DNA of 32,446 nucleotides from Planctomycetota bacterium. Lineage in GTDB: Bacteria > Planctomycetota > PLA2 > JAEUHO01. Under the pieces are notes generated by a model. That model saw only the letters and a program-made list of their open reading frames with translations. It did no database searches and was not told the origin of the DNA. Shown here in pieces: positions 23,796 to 30,913 of this stretch. The DNA lies in NCBI GenBank assembly GCA_029259775.1, contig JAJDEN010000009.1:1-32446 (forward strand). Direction: 5' to 3'. How positions within the stretch are numbered: position 1 is the stretch's first letter; each line of letters starts with the position of its first letter. The position numbers and the translations under genes were made by a program.

Positions 23796-24143
23796 ATGGC
23801 GACTCGAACGTACATCATCACCTATGACCTACATCAGCCCGGACAGCGCTGGAAGGACGTGGACGCAGCGATCGACAAGATCAGGGTCGGCGGCGGTCGC
23901 GTCATGCAGTCCACCTGGATCATCACGGCGGAGCACTCTGGCGCGGAGATCAGGGACTACGTCTGGGCGTCGGCTAGGGGCCAGCGTTCAAGCGAGTCAG
24001 CAGCAGGTCTGCTTCGACGACATGCGGTTCGTTCGGGGAATCACCCATGTGGCAGTCCTAGCGTGACGCTGCCGATCCAAGAGCAACGCACGCAACGAGC
24101 TTACGACCGGCACGGACATGCAACGAGATGCACGAGTCGGTAG
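23796..24143 (+). CDS. SinR/Cas2-like small protein, probably frameshifted
   Basis: As drawn, 115 residues from ATG 23796, with a strong GGAAGGAG ribosome binding site 7 nt upstream. The start MATRTYIITYDLHQPGQRW and later VMQSTWIITAEHSGAEIRDY resemble SinR-type Cas2-fold proteins: a beta strand Y-I-I-T-Y-D-L, a P-G-x-x-W/Y turn and an S-T-W-I strand. After EIRDYVW the current frame loses this character, whereas the neighbouring frame gives VCFDDMRFVRGITHVAVLA and then a stop at 24064-24066, a more natural ferredoxin-like ending. A single frameshift near 23960-23990 would therefore give a protein of about 90 residues. No CRISPR array or other cas gene lies in the window. Assigned as Cas2-fold by pattern only. 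Confidence 0.6.
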   Translation: MATRTYIITYDLHQPGQRWKDVDAAIDKIRVGGGRVMQSTWIITAEHSGAEIRDYVWASARGQRSSESAAGLLRRHAVRSGNHPCGSPSVTLPIQEQRTQRAYDRHGHATRCTSR

Positions 24144-24298
24144 CCGCAGACGAGCACACGGTGGGCGCTCCTGCAAACGACCCTGCGGGGCAACTAACCC
24201 GTATCCTGCAGTCGTATGGATCACCTCTGCCAACTGCGCGCAGCTCAGCTCCGATGGCGGTGGACCTCGCTCCTGTACCGGAGAGCAGGGCGGCCTGA
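24128..24298 (+). CDS. very small ORF before the terminase gene (doubtful)
   Basis: 56 residues from ATG 24128, no clear ribosome binding site, overlapping the end of the preceding frame. It is mostly disordered, with a possible helix (AGQLTRILQSYG). It stands where a small terminase subunit often lies, but it is too short and carries no helix-turn-helix. Possibly spurious. Confidence 0.2.
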   Translation: MHESVAADEHTVGAPANDPAGQLTRILQSYGSPLPTARSSAPMAVDLAPVPESRAA

Positions 24299-24345
24299 TC
24301 GCTGCAGACCATGATCCGCTGTCCTAGCGCCCGACGGAGAGACCG

Positions 24346-25590
24346 ATGCCGACGATCCTTCTCCCTGAACCGCTTCTGCATCAGCTCGACGTGCTGCGCG
24401 ATCCGGCGCGCATCAAGGTTGTTGTGTGCGGGCGCCGCTGGGGCAAGTCACTCGCCGGGTTGATTGCCTGCATCGAGGGGCATGGACCCACCGAGTTGGG
24501 TTTGCGCGGGGCGCTGGATGGCGGCCAGATTTGGTGGGTCGCACCGACCTTCCCGCAGGGCGTGCTGATCTGGCGCGACCTCAAGAAGGCGCTCAAGGGT
24601 GCGTGGACTGAGAAGCGCGAGAAGGAGATGCGCATCGTGCTTCCCGGCGGCGGGAGCATCACGGTGAAGTCCGCGGATGACCCCGACGCGCTGCGCGGGG
24701 TCGGGCTCGACGGCGTCGTGCTTGACGAAGCAGCGTTCATGAAGGAGGAGGCCTGGATCAATGGCATCCGACCGGCGCTCTCCGACCGGCAGGGTTGGGC
24801 GCTGTTCCTCACGACGCCAAGCGGCATGAACTGGGTCCACTGCCTGTTTGCCGCAGCCGGGCGGCGCGAAGGCTGGGCCCGCTGGCAGCGCCCGACGAGC
24901 GACAACCCGATCATTCCTACGGATGAGCTCGCGGCGGCCCGCGAAGACATGGGCGAGCTGCAGTTCGCCCAGGAGCACCTTGCGCAGTTCGTCACGGCCG
25001 GCGCGGGCATGTTCAAGCCGGAGTGGTTCGATGCCCGCTACGAGGTGCTGGAAGACGATCGTTACCGGCTGCCCGACGGCAGCGTGGTGAGCCTGGCGGC
25101 ACTGTCGCGCTTCGGGGTCGTGGACCTGGCGGTCAGCACGAAGACGACAGCCGACTACACGGTCGTTGGCGCCTTCGGCATGACGGACGACGGCACCCTG
25201 CTCGTGCTGGACATCGACCGCGCGCGACGCGAGGGACCTGACATCTGTCCGGCGATGCGGCGCATGGTCGATCAACACGACCTATCGGCCTTGTGGGTGG
25301 AGAAGGTCGGCTTTCAGCTCGGCTTGATCCAGCAAGCTCGGCGCGACGGTCTTCCCGTACGCGAGTTGGTGCCCGACCGCGACAAGGTCGCTCGCGCCAT
25401 GCCCGCGACAGCGGCGCTGGAGGGCGGGCGCCTTCTGCTCCCTCACAACGCCGGCTGGGTGCGCGACTTCATCGACGAGGTGTTGTCCTTCCCGATGGGC
25501 AGGCACGACGATCAAGTCGATGTCCTTGGCTACGCGATGGCCGTGGGGCAGGTTCTGCGACGTCCGGCGCCGTTCCTCGATGTCTGGTGA
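24346..25590 (+). CDS. phage-type terminase large subunit (TerL)
   Basis: 414 residues from ATG 24346, GGAGAG 5 nt upstream. The Walker A motif is GRRWGKS (residues 29-35), Walker B is GVVLDEAAF with D127-E128, and the coupling motif LTTPSG follows. The C-terminal nuclease half holds VVDLAVSTKTTADYTVV (first acidic pair) and HDDQVD (last metal ligand). TerL cuts concatemeric DNA and drives it into capsids. The length is in the normal range. A complete TerL with all motifs but no portal, capsid or small terminase gene nearby is unusual; the next genes are a methyltransferase and two small proteins. It may be a remnant, or a satellite that uses capsids of another phage. Confidence 0.9.
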   Translation: MPTILLPEPLLHQLDVLRDPARIKVVVCGRRWGKSLAGLIACIEGHGPTELGLRGALDGGQIWWVAPTFPQGVLIWRDLKKALKGAWTEKREKEMRIVLPGGGSITVKSADDPDALRGVGLDGVVLDEAAFMKEEAWINGIRPALSDRQGWALFLTTPSGMNWVHCLFAAAGRREGWARWQRPTSDNPIIPTDELAAAREDMGELQFAQEHLAQFVTAGAGMFKPEWFDARYEVLEDDRYRLPDGSVVSLAALSRFGVVDLAVSTKTTADYTVVGAFGMTDDGTLLVLDIDRARREGPDICPAMRRMVDQHDLSALWVEKVGFQLGLIQQARRDGLPVRELVPDRDKVARAMPATAALEGGRLLLPHNAGWVRDFIDEVLSFPMGRHDDQVDVLGYAMAVGQVLRRPAPFLDVW

Positions 25591-25661
25591 TGGAGGCTGT
25601 CGGTGTCTTCACGGCGCTGTAGGCTGCTCACTGTGTGCTGGGTGCGGCCCGAAGGGCTCCC

Positions 25662-26936
25662 ATGGTCAATCACACGCACACCGCCCGCTACGCGCCCGGT
25701 CTCGAGGCACACCTCCGGCCGATCGGCGAGCTGACTCTCGACCCTCACAACGCCCGGGCCCACAGCGATCGCAACATCGAGGCGATCGCCGAGTCGCTCG
25801 AACGCTTCGGGCAGCAGAAGCCGATCGTCGTCGCCGCGGACGGCACGGTCTTGGCAGGCAACGGCACGCTGGCCGGAGCGCGGCACCTGGGCTGGACTCA
25901 GATCGCGGCCCTCGACACGGACCTCGAGGGCGCCGAGGCCCGCGGCTACGCCATCGCCGACAATCGCACGGCGGAGTTGGCCGAGTGGGACATGGTGCGA
26001 CTGTCCGAGGAGCTTGAGGCGCTGCCCCCCAACGTGTTTCAGACCTTGGGATTCGACGAGAAGGAGATGCGGCGCATCTCGGCGGAGGCCGACGCAGCGA
26101 TCCGCGCCATGCAGGAGGAGCGGGATGACGACGACGTCCCCGAGACTCCGGACGACCCGGTCACAAAGCCCGGCGATCTCTGGCTGCTGGGGAGCCACCG
26201 CATCCTGTGCGGCGACAGCACGAACGATGCCGACGTCGCACGGTTGATGAACGGCGACAGGGCCAGCCTGCTCGCCACCGACCCGCCCTACCTCGTGGAC
26301 TACCAGGGTGGCAATCACCCGCAGTCGTGGGCCAACAAGCCAGAGGTCAAGGACAAGCACTGGGACGACTACACCGATCCGACGTCGGGTGCGGCGTTCT
26401 TCGAGTCCTTCCTGAAGCTCGGGCTCTCGCACTGCCGCGAAGGCATCGCGGTCTACCAGTGGTTTGCTACCAAGCGCCACGATCTCGTCGAGCAGGCGTG
26501 GCGGGCAGCGGGGCTGCTCCCGCACCAGGAACTCATCTGGGCCAAGGCGCGCGCGGTGCTCACGCGCTCGGACTTCATGTGGCAGCACGAGCCCTGCATG
26601 TACGGCTGGGTCAAGGGCAACCGCCCGACGCTCAAGCCGCCGCCGAACGAAACGACCGTGTGGCACATCAACCAGCAGGGCGAACAGGATGGCATCCATC
26701 CCACGCAGAAACCCGTCGAGTTGTTCTCGCGCCCGATTCGCTGGCACACGCTGCCGGGGGAGATCTGCTACGAGCCCTTCTCCGGAAGCGGCACACAGAT
26801 CATCGCGGCCGAGCGACTGGAGCGGCGCTGCTTCGCGATGGAGCTGTCGCCCGCGTTCGTGGACGTGGCGGTAGCTCGCTGGGAGGCGCTGACAGGGAAC
26901 ACGGCCGAGCGTGTTTCCGCAGCGGCGGGGGCGTGA
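25662..26936 (+). CDS. ParB-like domain fused to beta-class DNA methyltransferase
   Basis: 424 residues from ATG 25662 (a GTG start 9 codons earlier is possible). Residues about 18-110 are a ParB/Spo0J-like domain (LDPHNARAHSDRNIEAIAES, QQKPIVVAADGTVLAGNGT then GYAIADNRT). Residues about 180-424 are an N6-adenine/N4-cytosine methyltransferase with DPPYLVDY (motif IV) before EPFSGSGTQII (motif I), the beta-class order, and HPTQKPVELF near the end. Such fusions often occur in phages, where they modify DNA or protect it from host restriction. It begins 71 bp after the terminase stop. Confidence 0.92.
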   Translation: MVNHTHTARYAPGLEAHLRPIGELTLDPHNARAHSDRNIEAIAESLERFGQQKPIVVAADGTVLAGNGTLAGARHLGWTQIAALDTDLEGAEARGYAIADNRTAELAEWDMVRLSEELEALPPNVFQTLGFDEKEMRRISAEADAAIRAMQEERDDDDVPETPDDPVTKPGDLWLLGSHRILCGDSTNDADVARLMNGDRASLLATDPPYLVDYQGGNHPQSWANKPEVKDKHWDDYTDPTSGAAFFESFLKLGLSHCREGIAVYQWFATKRHDLVEQAWRAAGLLPHQELIWAKARAVLTRSDFMWQHEPCMYGWVKGNRPTLKPPPNETTVWHINQQGEQDGIHPTQKPVELFSRPIRWHTLPGEICYEPFSGSGTQIIAAERLERRCFAMELSPAFVDVAVARWEALTGNTAERVSAAAGA

Positions 26937-27400
26937 GCAACGCGCGACGACCGCGCCCTGGCGACGTGGACCTGCAGGTTGAGGCGCGCGCAACCATCGA
27001 TGCCTACAAGCAGTTCCTGGCCTCGCCGGCCTTCGAGCATTCGGTCGATCTCATGGTGCTGGTGAAGATCGCTGGCGACGACCGCGCCGATCCGCGCCAC
27101 CGGTTGCGTGCCGCCGAGACGCTGGCCAAGCTGCGCCTCCAGGCGATGGAGGGGCTGGGGGAACTCGTGGGCGCGCGTGAGCAGGCGCTGGACGAGCTGG
27201 GCCTGAGGACGGGCCCACAGACGCTCGCCCTGACGCAGGTCAACCAGAAGATCGAGATCGTGCGCGCGAGTGACTGGCGTTCAGCAGCGCCGCTGGCGGC
27301 AGGTGCGTCTGCTGATGTCGCGGCGCCTCCCGCCGCGGAGGCGGGGGTGGAGGGCTCCGGCGTGTCCGACACGGAGGTAAGCGATGGCGACGGGTCCTGA
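26933..27400 (+). CDS. phage-associated hypothetical protein
   Basis: 155 residues. The GTG at 26933 overlaps the methyltransferase stop (GTGA), so translation is coupled. Mostly helical, with IDAYKQFLASPAFEHSVDLM, then HRLRAAETLAKLRLQAMEG, and a Pro/Ala-rich tail. The heptad-like block RLRAAETLAKLR recurs as RLRAAEALARLR in the next gene, so the two are related. Function unknown; a role as terminase small subunit is possible from position but no helix-turn-helix is clear. Confidence 0.7.
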   Translation: MSNARRPRPGDVDLQVEARATIDAYKQFLASPAFEHSVDLMVLVKIAGDDRADPRHRLRAAETLAKLRLQAMEGLGELVGAREQALDELGLRTGPQTLALTQVNQKIEIVRASDWRSAAPLAAGASADVAAPPAAEAGVEGSGVSDTEVSDGDGS

Positions 27401-27719
27401 CACTCAAGGGGCCCGACCTGAGCCGCGGCCTTCCCCGCTGGGCGGCTCGCCGGAGTGGGAGCCCTGGGAGGCGCGGCGCACCGCGCTGCCTAGGCGCACG
27501 GACCCGGACGTACGTCAGGCACGCGCGAACGCCCAACTGCTCCTCATGGTTGTGCGGACGCGGCTGGCCCAAGGGTCCGTTCCGTTCGAGCATGCGGAGG
27601 CCCTGGCAGCTGCTGCCCTCGACGAGCACCTGACGCTCCGGCTACGCCTTCGCGCCGCGGAAGCGTTGGCGCGGCTGCGCGAAGCCGGGATGCGCCGGCT
27701 GCCGCGCACGGGGGCGTGA
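27384..27719 (+). CDS. small protein related to the preceding gene
   Basis: 111 residues from ATG 27384, with GGAGGT 5 nt upstream, overlapping the preceding stop by 17 bp. An N-terminal Pro-rich stretch is followed by helices (ARANAQLLLMVVRTRLAQG; TLRLRLRAAEALARLREAGM) that repeat the core of 26933-27400, pointing to tandem duplication. It is the last gene of the terminase operon. Confidence 0.65.
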   Translation: MATGPDTQGARPEPRPSPLGGSPEWEPWEARRTALPRRTDPDVRQARANAQLLLMVVRTRLAQGSVPFEHAEALAAAALDEHLTLRLRLRAAEALARLREAGMRRLPRTGA

Positions 27720-27892
27720 CGCCTGGACGGCCCTACGGGCGTGACAGCGCGTGATGAGGCCCCGCATGCGTGCGAGGGGGGCTGCGGGACGCCTCGAAGC
27801 GCGGGCGCGTTCAGCACGCCTCAGCGGCCTCCACGAGGCAGCGACCCTAACAGGTGGTGGGGGAGGGCCGTGGGGCTCCTCCGCGCGGAAAA

Positions 27893-27908
27893 GGGCACGA
27901 AAGTGCCC
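27893..27908 (+). promoter_or_regulatory. GAAA-tetraloop hairpin
   Basis: GGGCAC and GTGCCC close a perfect 6-bp stem with a GAAA loop, a very stable GNRA tetraloop, without a U-tract after it. A second hairpin-forming stretch follows (GTGGT, CAGGAA, ATCAC at about 27929-27944). It may mark the 3' end of the phage-like transcript or a structured RNA. Confidence 0.5.
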
Positions 27909-27987
27909 ATAATCCCCGAGGGTATCGTGGTCAGGAAATCACCCTTTTCGCGATCCAGCCTACCAGGGCCAACCCCCGACAGCCGAT

Positions 27988-28072
27988 GTTAGGTAAGCCC
28001 AGGCCCACTGTCTCCCAGCCGTTACACGACCCTGCTGGCCCTCAAGTCACCCACCGTTGGTCACTGTGACAC
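27988..28072 (-). repeat. 84-bp dispersed repeat, copy b (inverted)
   Basis: On the minus strand it starts GTGTCAC, continues TGACCAACGGTGGGTGAC and ends TTACCTAAC. It aligns end to end with copy a (12184-12267). It stands between the phage-like operon and the DUF4062-HAD pair. Confidence 0.75.
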
Positions 28073-28134
28073 ATCACCGGGACCGACGTGCGGCCTCCGC
28101 AGGGGGCGCTCGCCGCAACTCGTACGCACGCAGC

Positions 28135-28776
28135 CTACGTGGGCTGGTCGACGCGCAGTTCGCGGAGCGTTCCGTCTCGAGCAACCTTGAACGCGTATCC
28201 CACAAGACCCAGGAACTCGTGATCTTCCTCCGAGTCGCCGTATCCGTAGGACTCCGACAGATCCCAGCTCCGATCGCACGCAAGAGCGCGGATCGCGTCG
28301 GCCTTTTGGATAGTCAGCCGCAGACCAGGCGGGGGCGACACTAGGCAACCGCTCTCATCGACGTCGGTCTGAAGGCAGATCGCATCGTGCGCGCCGACTG
28401 CAGCCTGCAGTGGCCTGACGAGAAAGTCTAAGTTGTTGGTCAGAAGAACGACGTGCCGTCCGGCGCGAACGTGTTCGCGGAGGGCCGTTCGGGTTGAGTC
28501 GAGGATGTGCGCGTCGGCAACAGAGAGGAACTGTTCAGCCCAGGCCACCGCGACCTCATCGCGGCTCATGCCCCTCACACATCTGTACATGGCTCGCCGG
28601 AGCCCCTCCTTGCGCCGCAAGGCCAGGCTCATGAGCAACGCCCAGATCACGCCTGCGACCCTTAGCCAGGGCAGCCGCCGAGAACCGACACAGAACCGCA
28701 GGAACAGCCGGAACAGATTCGTGTCGAGAAGGGTGCGATCGACATCGAACACGGCAACGGTGTCGCTGTTCAACAT
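28135..28776 (-). CDS. HAD-IB family phosphatase
   Basis: 213 residues. Motif I is F-D-V-D-R-T-L with D11 and D13 (nucleophile and acid); motif II TNN; motif III lysine in IQKADAIRAL; motif IV GYGDSEEDHEFL. These four blocks define the HAD fold of the SerB/PSPase-like IB subgroup. The cap region contains a hydrophobic helix (WLRVAGVIWALLMSLAL) seen in several HAD-IB members. The substrate cannot be told: small phosphate monoesters, phosphoserine-like or nucleotide products are possible. The start codon is one base after the stop of the DUF4062 gene (TAG-C-ATG), so translation is coupled. Confidence 0.85.
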   Translation of the reverse strand: MLNSDTVAVFDVDRTLLDTNLFRLFLRFCVGSRRLPWLRVAGVIWALLMSLALRRKEGLRRAMYRCVRGMSRDEVAVAWAEQFLSVADAHILDSTRTALREHVRAGRHVVLLTNNLDFLVRPLQAAVGAHDAICLQTDVDESGCLVSPPPGLRLTIQKADAIRALACDRSWDLSESYGYGDSEEDHEFLGLVGYAFKVARDGTLRELRVDQPT

Positions 28777-28777
28777 G

Positions 28778-29947
28778 CTAGCGGACCATGATCGAGATCA
28801 TCTCGACCGCGCTCGCGTCGGTGAGGTGCCGGCCATAGCCGAGAACCCAATGCGAGGCGGTCTCTCGAATCCAGTCGCACTCAGGACCTCGGTAGATGCC
28901 CAGCGTAAGACCGGCGACATCCGTAAGGTGCTTGGCTATGTGGTACTCCTTCCGTGTTCGTTGCAGCGCACGCTCGGGCAGGGATGGATGCGCCAAGTAG
29001 ACAACCGCGCCCCTGTGCGACCAGGCCCCATCGTCAGTTTCTTGGAAGTACCCCGAGTGATGAAGGGTGCAGCGCAGGTCGATTCTGTCGCCAGCCCCAA
29101 GCAGAATCCTCTCGCTTGGCTGAACTACCAAGCGGTTGCCGCCGCCCTTGTCGGGTTGTATCTCGAAGAGCACGCACTCCACGTGCTCCGTCGCGCCAAT
29201 AGAGCGTCGCCTGACCGAGAGCGACTTCTCTCCGAGACGAACTGGGTTGTGCCGAATGCTCAGATGAAGGGGGTCTTGGACGGAGACATCGGCGCCAGTG
29301 TTATTTTGAATCGACACCCGCCACTCCTTCCTCACATCTGTCCACGCATCGCAGACCATCGTCCAGCGAGACGCAATGTCAACTGGCGACTTGCCGTACG
29401 AGAGACCGTAGTCGCGCAGAATCTTGGCATCACTCCAGCCACGCGATCCATCGTGCCGGTAGGTGTTCCGGATCAAATTGAGTCTCGTCCGCAGCTGGGA
29501 CACTGCATCCAAGTCATCGCTGAACGCGTGGGTCCAACTTGGGGCCGTGTCGCTCAACTCGGCGTACAGCTCTACGGCAGCAGAGTCGGCTGCGGTGCTG
29601 GCCTCAGGCATGACAGAAGACATGATCCCCTCCTCAACCAGGGCGATCACGTGCTTGTCGCTCAGACGTGCGGCGCGGAGCTCGGCCTGAACCATCGACA
29701 GGCCCTTGTACGCATCCCGAGTCCCGCTGTAGGTCGAATACAGACCAGCCTGCACGACAACAACTAGTACGTCGGAAGCGCGAACTCTGTCTAGGCACAA
29801 GTCACAGGGGTCGCTCGCCTGCTCAAGTCCTGGGAACGACGCTGCCTCGCTGAGGACTGCATCGAACCCCGCTTCCTCAATGCAGCCCGCGAGCAACTTC
29901 CGGCGCGCCTCGAAGCCGTGGCATGTCGAAGACAGAAAGACCCTCAA
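28778..29947 (-). CDS. DUF4062 (TIR/SLOG-like) protein with unknown C-terminal domain
   Basis: 389 residues from TTG 29947, chosen for GAGGGG 6 nt upstream and because VFLSSTCHGF then starts the domain at once. Residues about 2-110 match DUF4062: VFLSST at strand 1, LLAGCIEEAGFDAV, then CLDRVRASDVLVVVVQAGLYSTYSG and SMVQAELRAARLSDKHVIALVE, a Rossmann-like fold related to TIR/SLOG domains. The middle is helical (ELYAELSDTAPSWTHAF), and the C-terminal 200 residues are beta-rich and unknown (KEWRVSIQNNTGADVSVQDP; LHHSGYFQETDDGAW; ending GYGRHLTDASAVEMISIMVR). DUF4062 domains are found in several STAND and other defence proteins. The base composition is lower in G+C than in the neighbours. Confidence 0.75.
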   Translation of the reverse strand: MRVFLSSTCHGFEARRKLLAGCIEEAGFDAVLSEAASFPGLEQASDPCDLCLDRVRASDVLVVVVQAGLYSTYSGTRDAYKGLSMVQAELRAARLSDKHVIALVEEGIMSSVMPEASTAADSAAVELYAELSDTAPSWTHAFSDDLDAVSQLRTRLNLIRNTYRHDGSRGWSDAKILRDYGLSYGKSPVDIASRWTMVCDAWTDVRKEWRVSIQNNTGADVSVQDPLHLSIRHNPVRLGEKSLSVRRRSIGATEHVECVLFEIQPDKGGGNRLVVQPSERILLGAGDRIDLRCTLHHSGYFQETDDGAWSHRGAVVYLAHPSLPERALQRTRKEYHIAKHLTDVAGLTLGIYRGPECDWIRETASHWVLGYGRHLTDASAVEMISIMVR

Positions 29948-30167
29948 GTCACACCCCTCGCGTCCAAACTAGCGGGCGCACTCACAGTAGCCGGAAGGTG
30001 GTCCCGGCGCCGCAGGCCGACCTTACGGATCGCAGGAACTGGCGACTATCGGATCCGAAACACCTGGGCCTCCCGGTCGCGCACGGAAACGGTCCCAGGC
30101 AGGTGGCGCCTGCTGCCACCGTCAGACCACTAGCTTCATCACTTGCGTCCCCGCCAATTCCTACCCA

Positions 30168-30194
30168 CATGGACCTCCCACAGGAGGCCCCATG
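30168..30194 (+). promoter_or_regulatory. palindrome covering ribosome binding site and start codon of recombinase copy 2
   Basis: CATGG and CCTCC (30168-30178) pair with GGAGG and CCATG (30183-30194) around CACA. Same layout as 9120-9146; only one loop base differs. The GGAGG at 30183-30187 is the ribosome binding site and ATG 30192 is the start. Confidence 0.7.
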
Positions 30195-30884
30195 CCGCGC
30201 AAGCCCAATCCCAGCCCTCTACAAGCCGTGGCCTACCTCCGCTGCTCCACGTCCCGTCAGGAGCTGTCGCCGGAACTGCAGCGCAGGGCCATCGAGGCCT
30301 GGGCCGAACGCGAAGGCGTGTCCGTCTCCGCGTGGCACGAAGACCTCGCCGTATCGGGCGGCACGGAGATCGACAAGCGCCCGGGGCTGCTCGCGGCGAT
30401 CGAGTCTCTCCGAGCCGAAGGTGCCGGCATCCTGGTCGTGGCCAAGCGCGACAGACTGGCCCGCGACGTCCTGACAAACGCGATGGTCGAGCGCCTGTGC
30501 GAGCGAGCCGGAGCTGTTCTCGCCAGCGCAGACGGCACAGGCAACGGCGACAGCCCCGAGGCGCAGTTGATGCGCAACATGGTCGCGGCCTTCGCCATGT
30601 ACGAGCGCGCGCTGATCCGCAGCCGAACGAAGGCGGCGCTGGCTGTGAAGAAGGCGAGGGGGGAGCGGGTCGGGGGGGTGCCGTACGGCTACCGGGATGA
30701 GGGCGGCCTGCTGGCCGAGGACGAGGCGGAGCAAGTCATCGTGGCGCGGGCGCGGGAACTGCGGGCAAGCGGTCTGTCGCTGCGCAGGATCCGGGGGGCG
30801 CTGCTCGACGAGGGGCACCGGCCGCGCACGGGGAAGCGGTGGCATGTGCAGGTACTTGCGAGGATGGTCGCTGCGTCTGCGTAG
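30192..30884 (+). CDS. small serine recombinase (resolvase family), copy 2
   Basis: 230 residues. AVAYLRCSTSRQELSPELQ has the catalytic serine; LVVAKRDRLARDVLTNAMVE, LMRNMVAAFAMYERALIRSR and the C-terminal SLRRIRGALLDEGHRPR helix-turn-helix follow as in copy 1. The middle of the catalytic domain (residues about 90-160) is almost identical to copy 1, and divergence sits at the N-terminus and the DNA-binding end, as if the target had changed. It faces outward in the opposite direction to copy 1, about 21 kb away. Confidence 0.92.
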   Translation: MPRKPNPSPLQAVAYLRCSTSRQELSPELQRRAIEAWAEREGVSVSAWHEDLAVSGGTEIDKRPGLLAAIESLRAEGAGILVVAKRDRLARDVLTNAMVERLCERAGAVLASADGTGNGDSPEAQLMRNMVAAFAMYERALIRSRTKAALAVKKARGERVGGVPYGYRDEGGLLAEDEAEQVIVARARELRASGLSLRRIRGALLDEGHRPRTGKRWHVQVLARMVAASA

Positions 30885-30913
30885 GCTGCCCTCACCGGGT
30901 CTGCTTCCGAGCC

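Larger units (their letters stand above)
27720..28134 (+). other. 415-bp region after the terminase operon: hairpins and repeat copy b
   Basis: Holds a hairpin cluster (27893-27960) and the inverted copy of the 84-bp repeat (27988-28072). No gene is convincing; a frame from GTG 27741 has no ribosome binding site. Confidence 0.5.

Noticed and set aside
25530..26993. Long minus-strand frame opposite the ParB-methyltransferase gene
   Set aside because: Shadow of a well-identified plus-strand gene in high-GC DNA; no motif in its translation.
27741..27992. Hypothetical gene with a C-x-x-x-C start
   Set aside because: No ribosome binding site, no domain, and it overlaps the hairpin cluster and the edge of the dispersed repeat.
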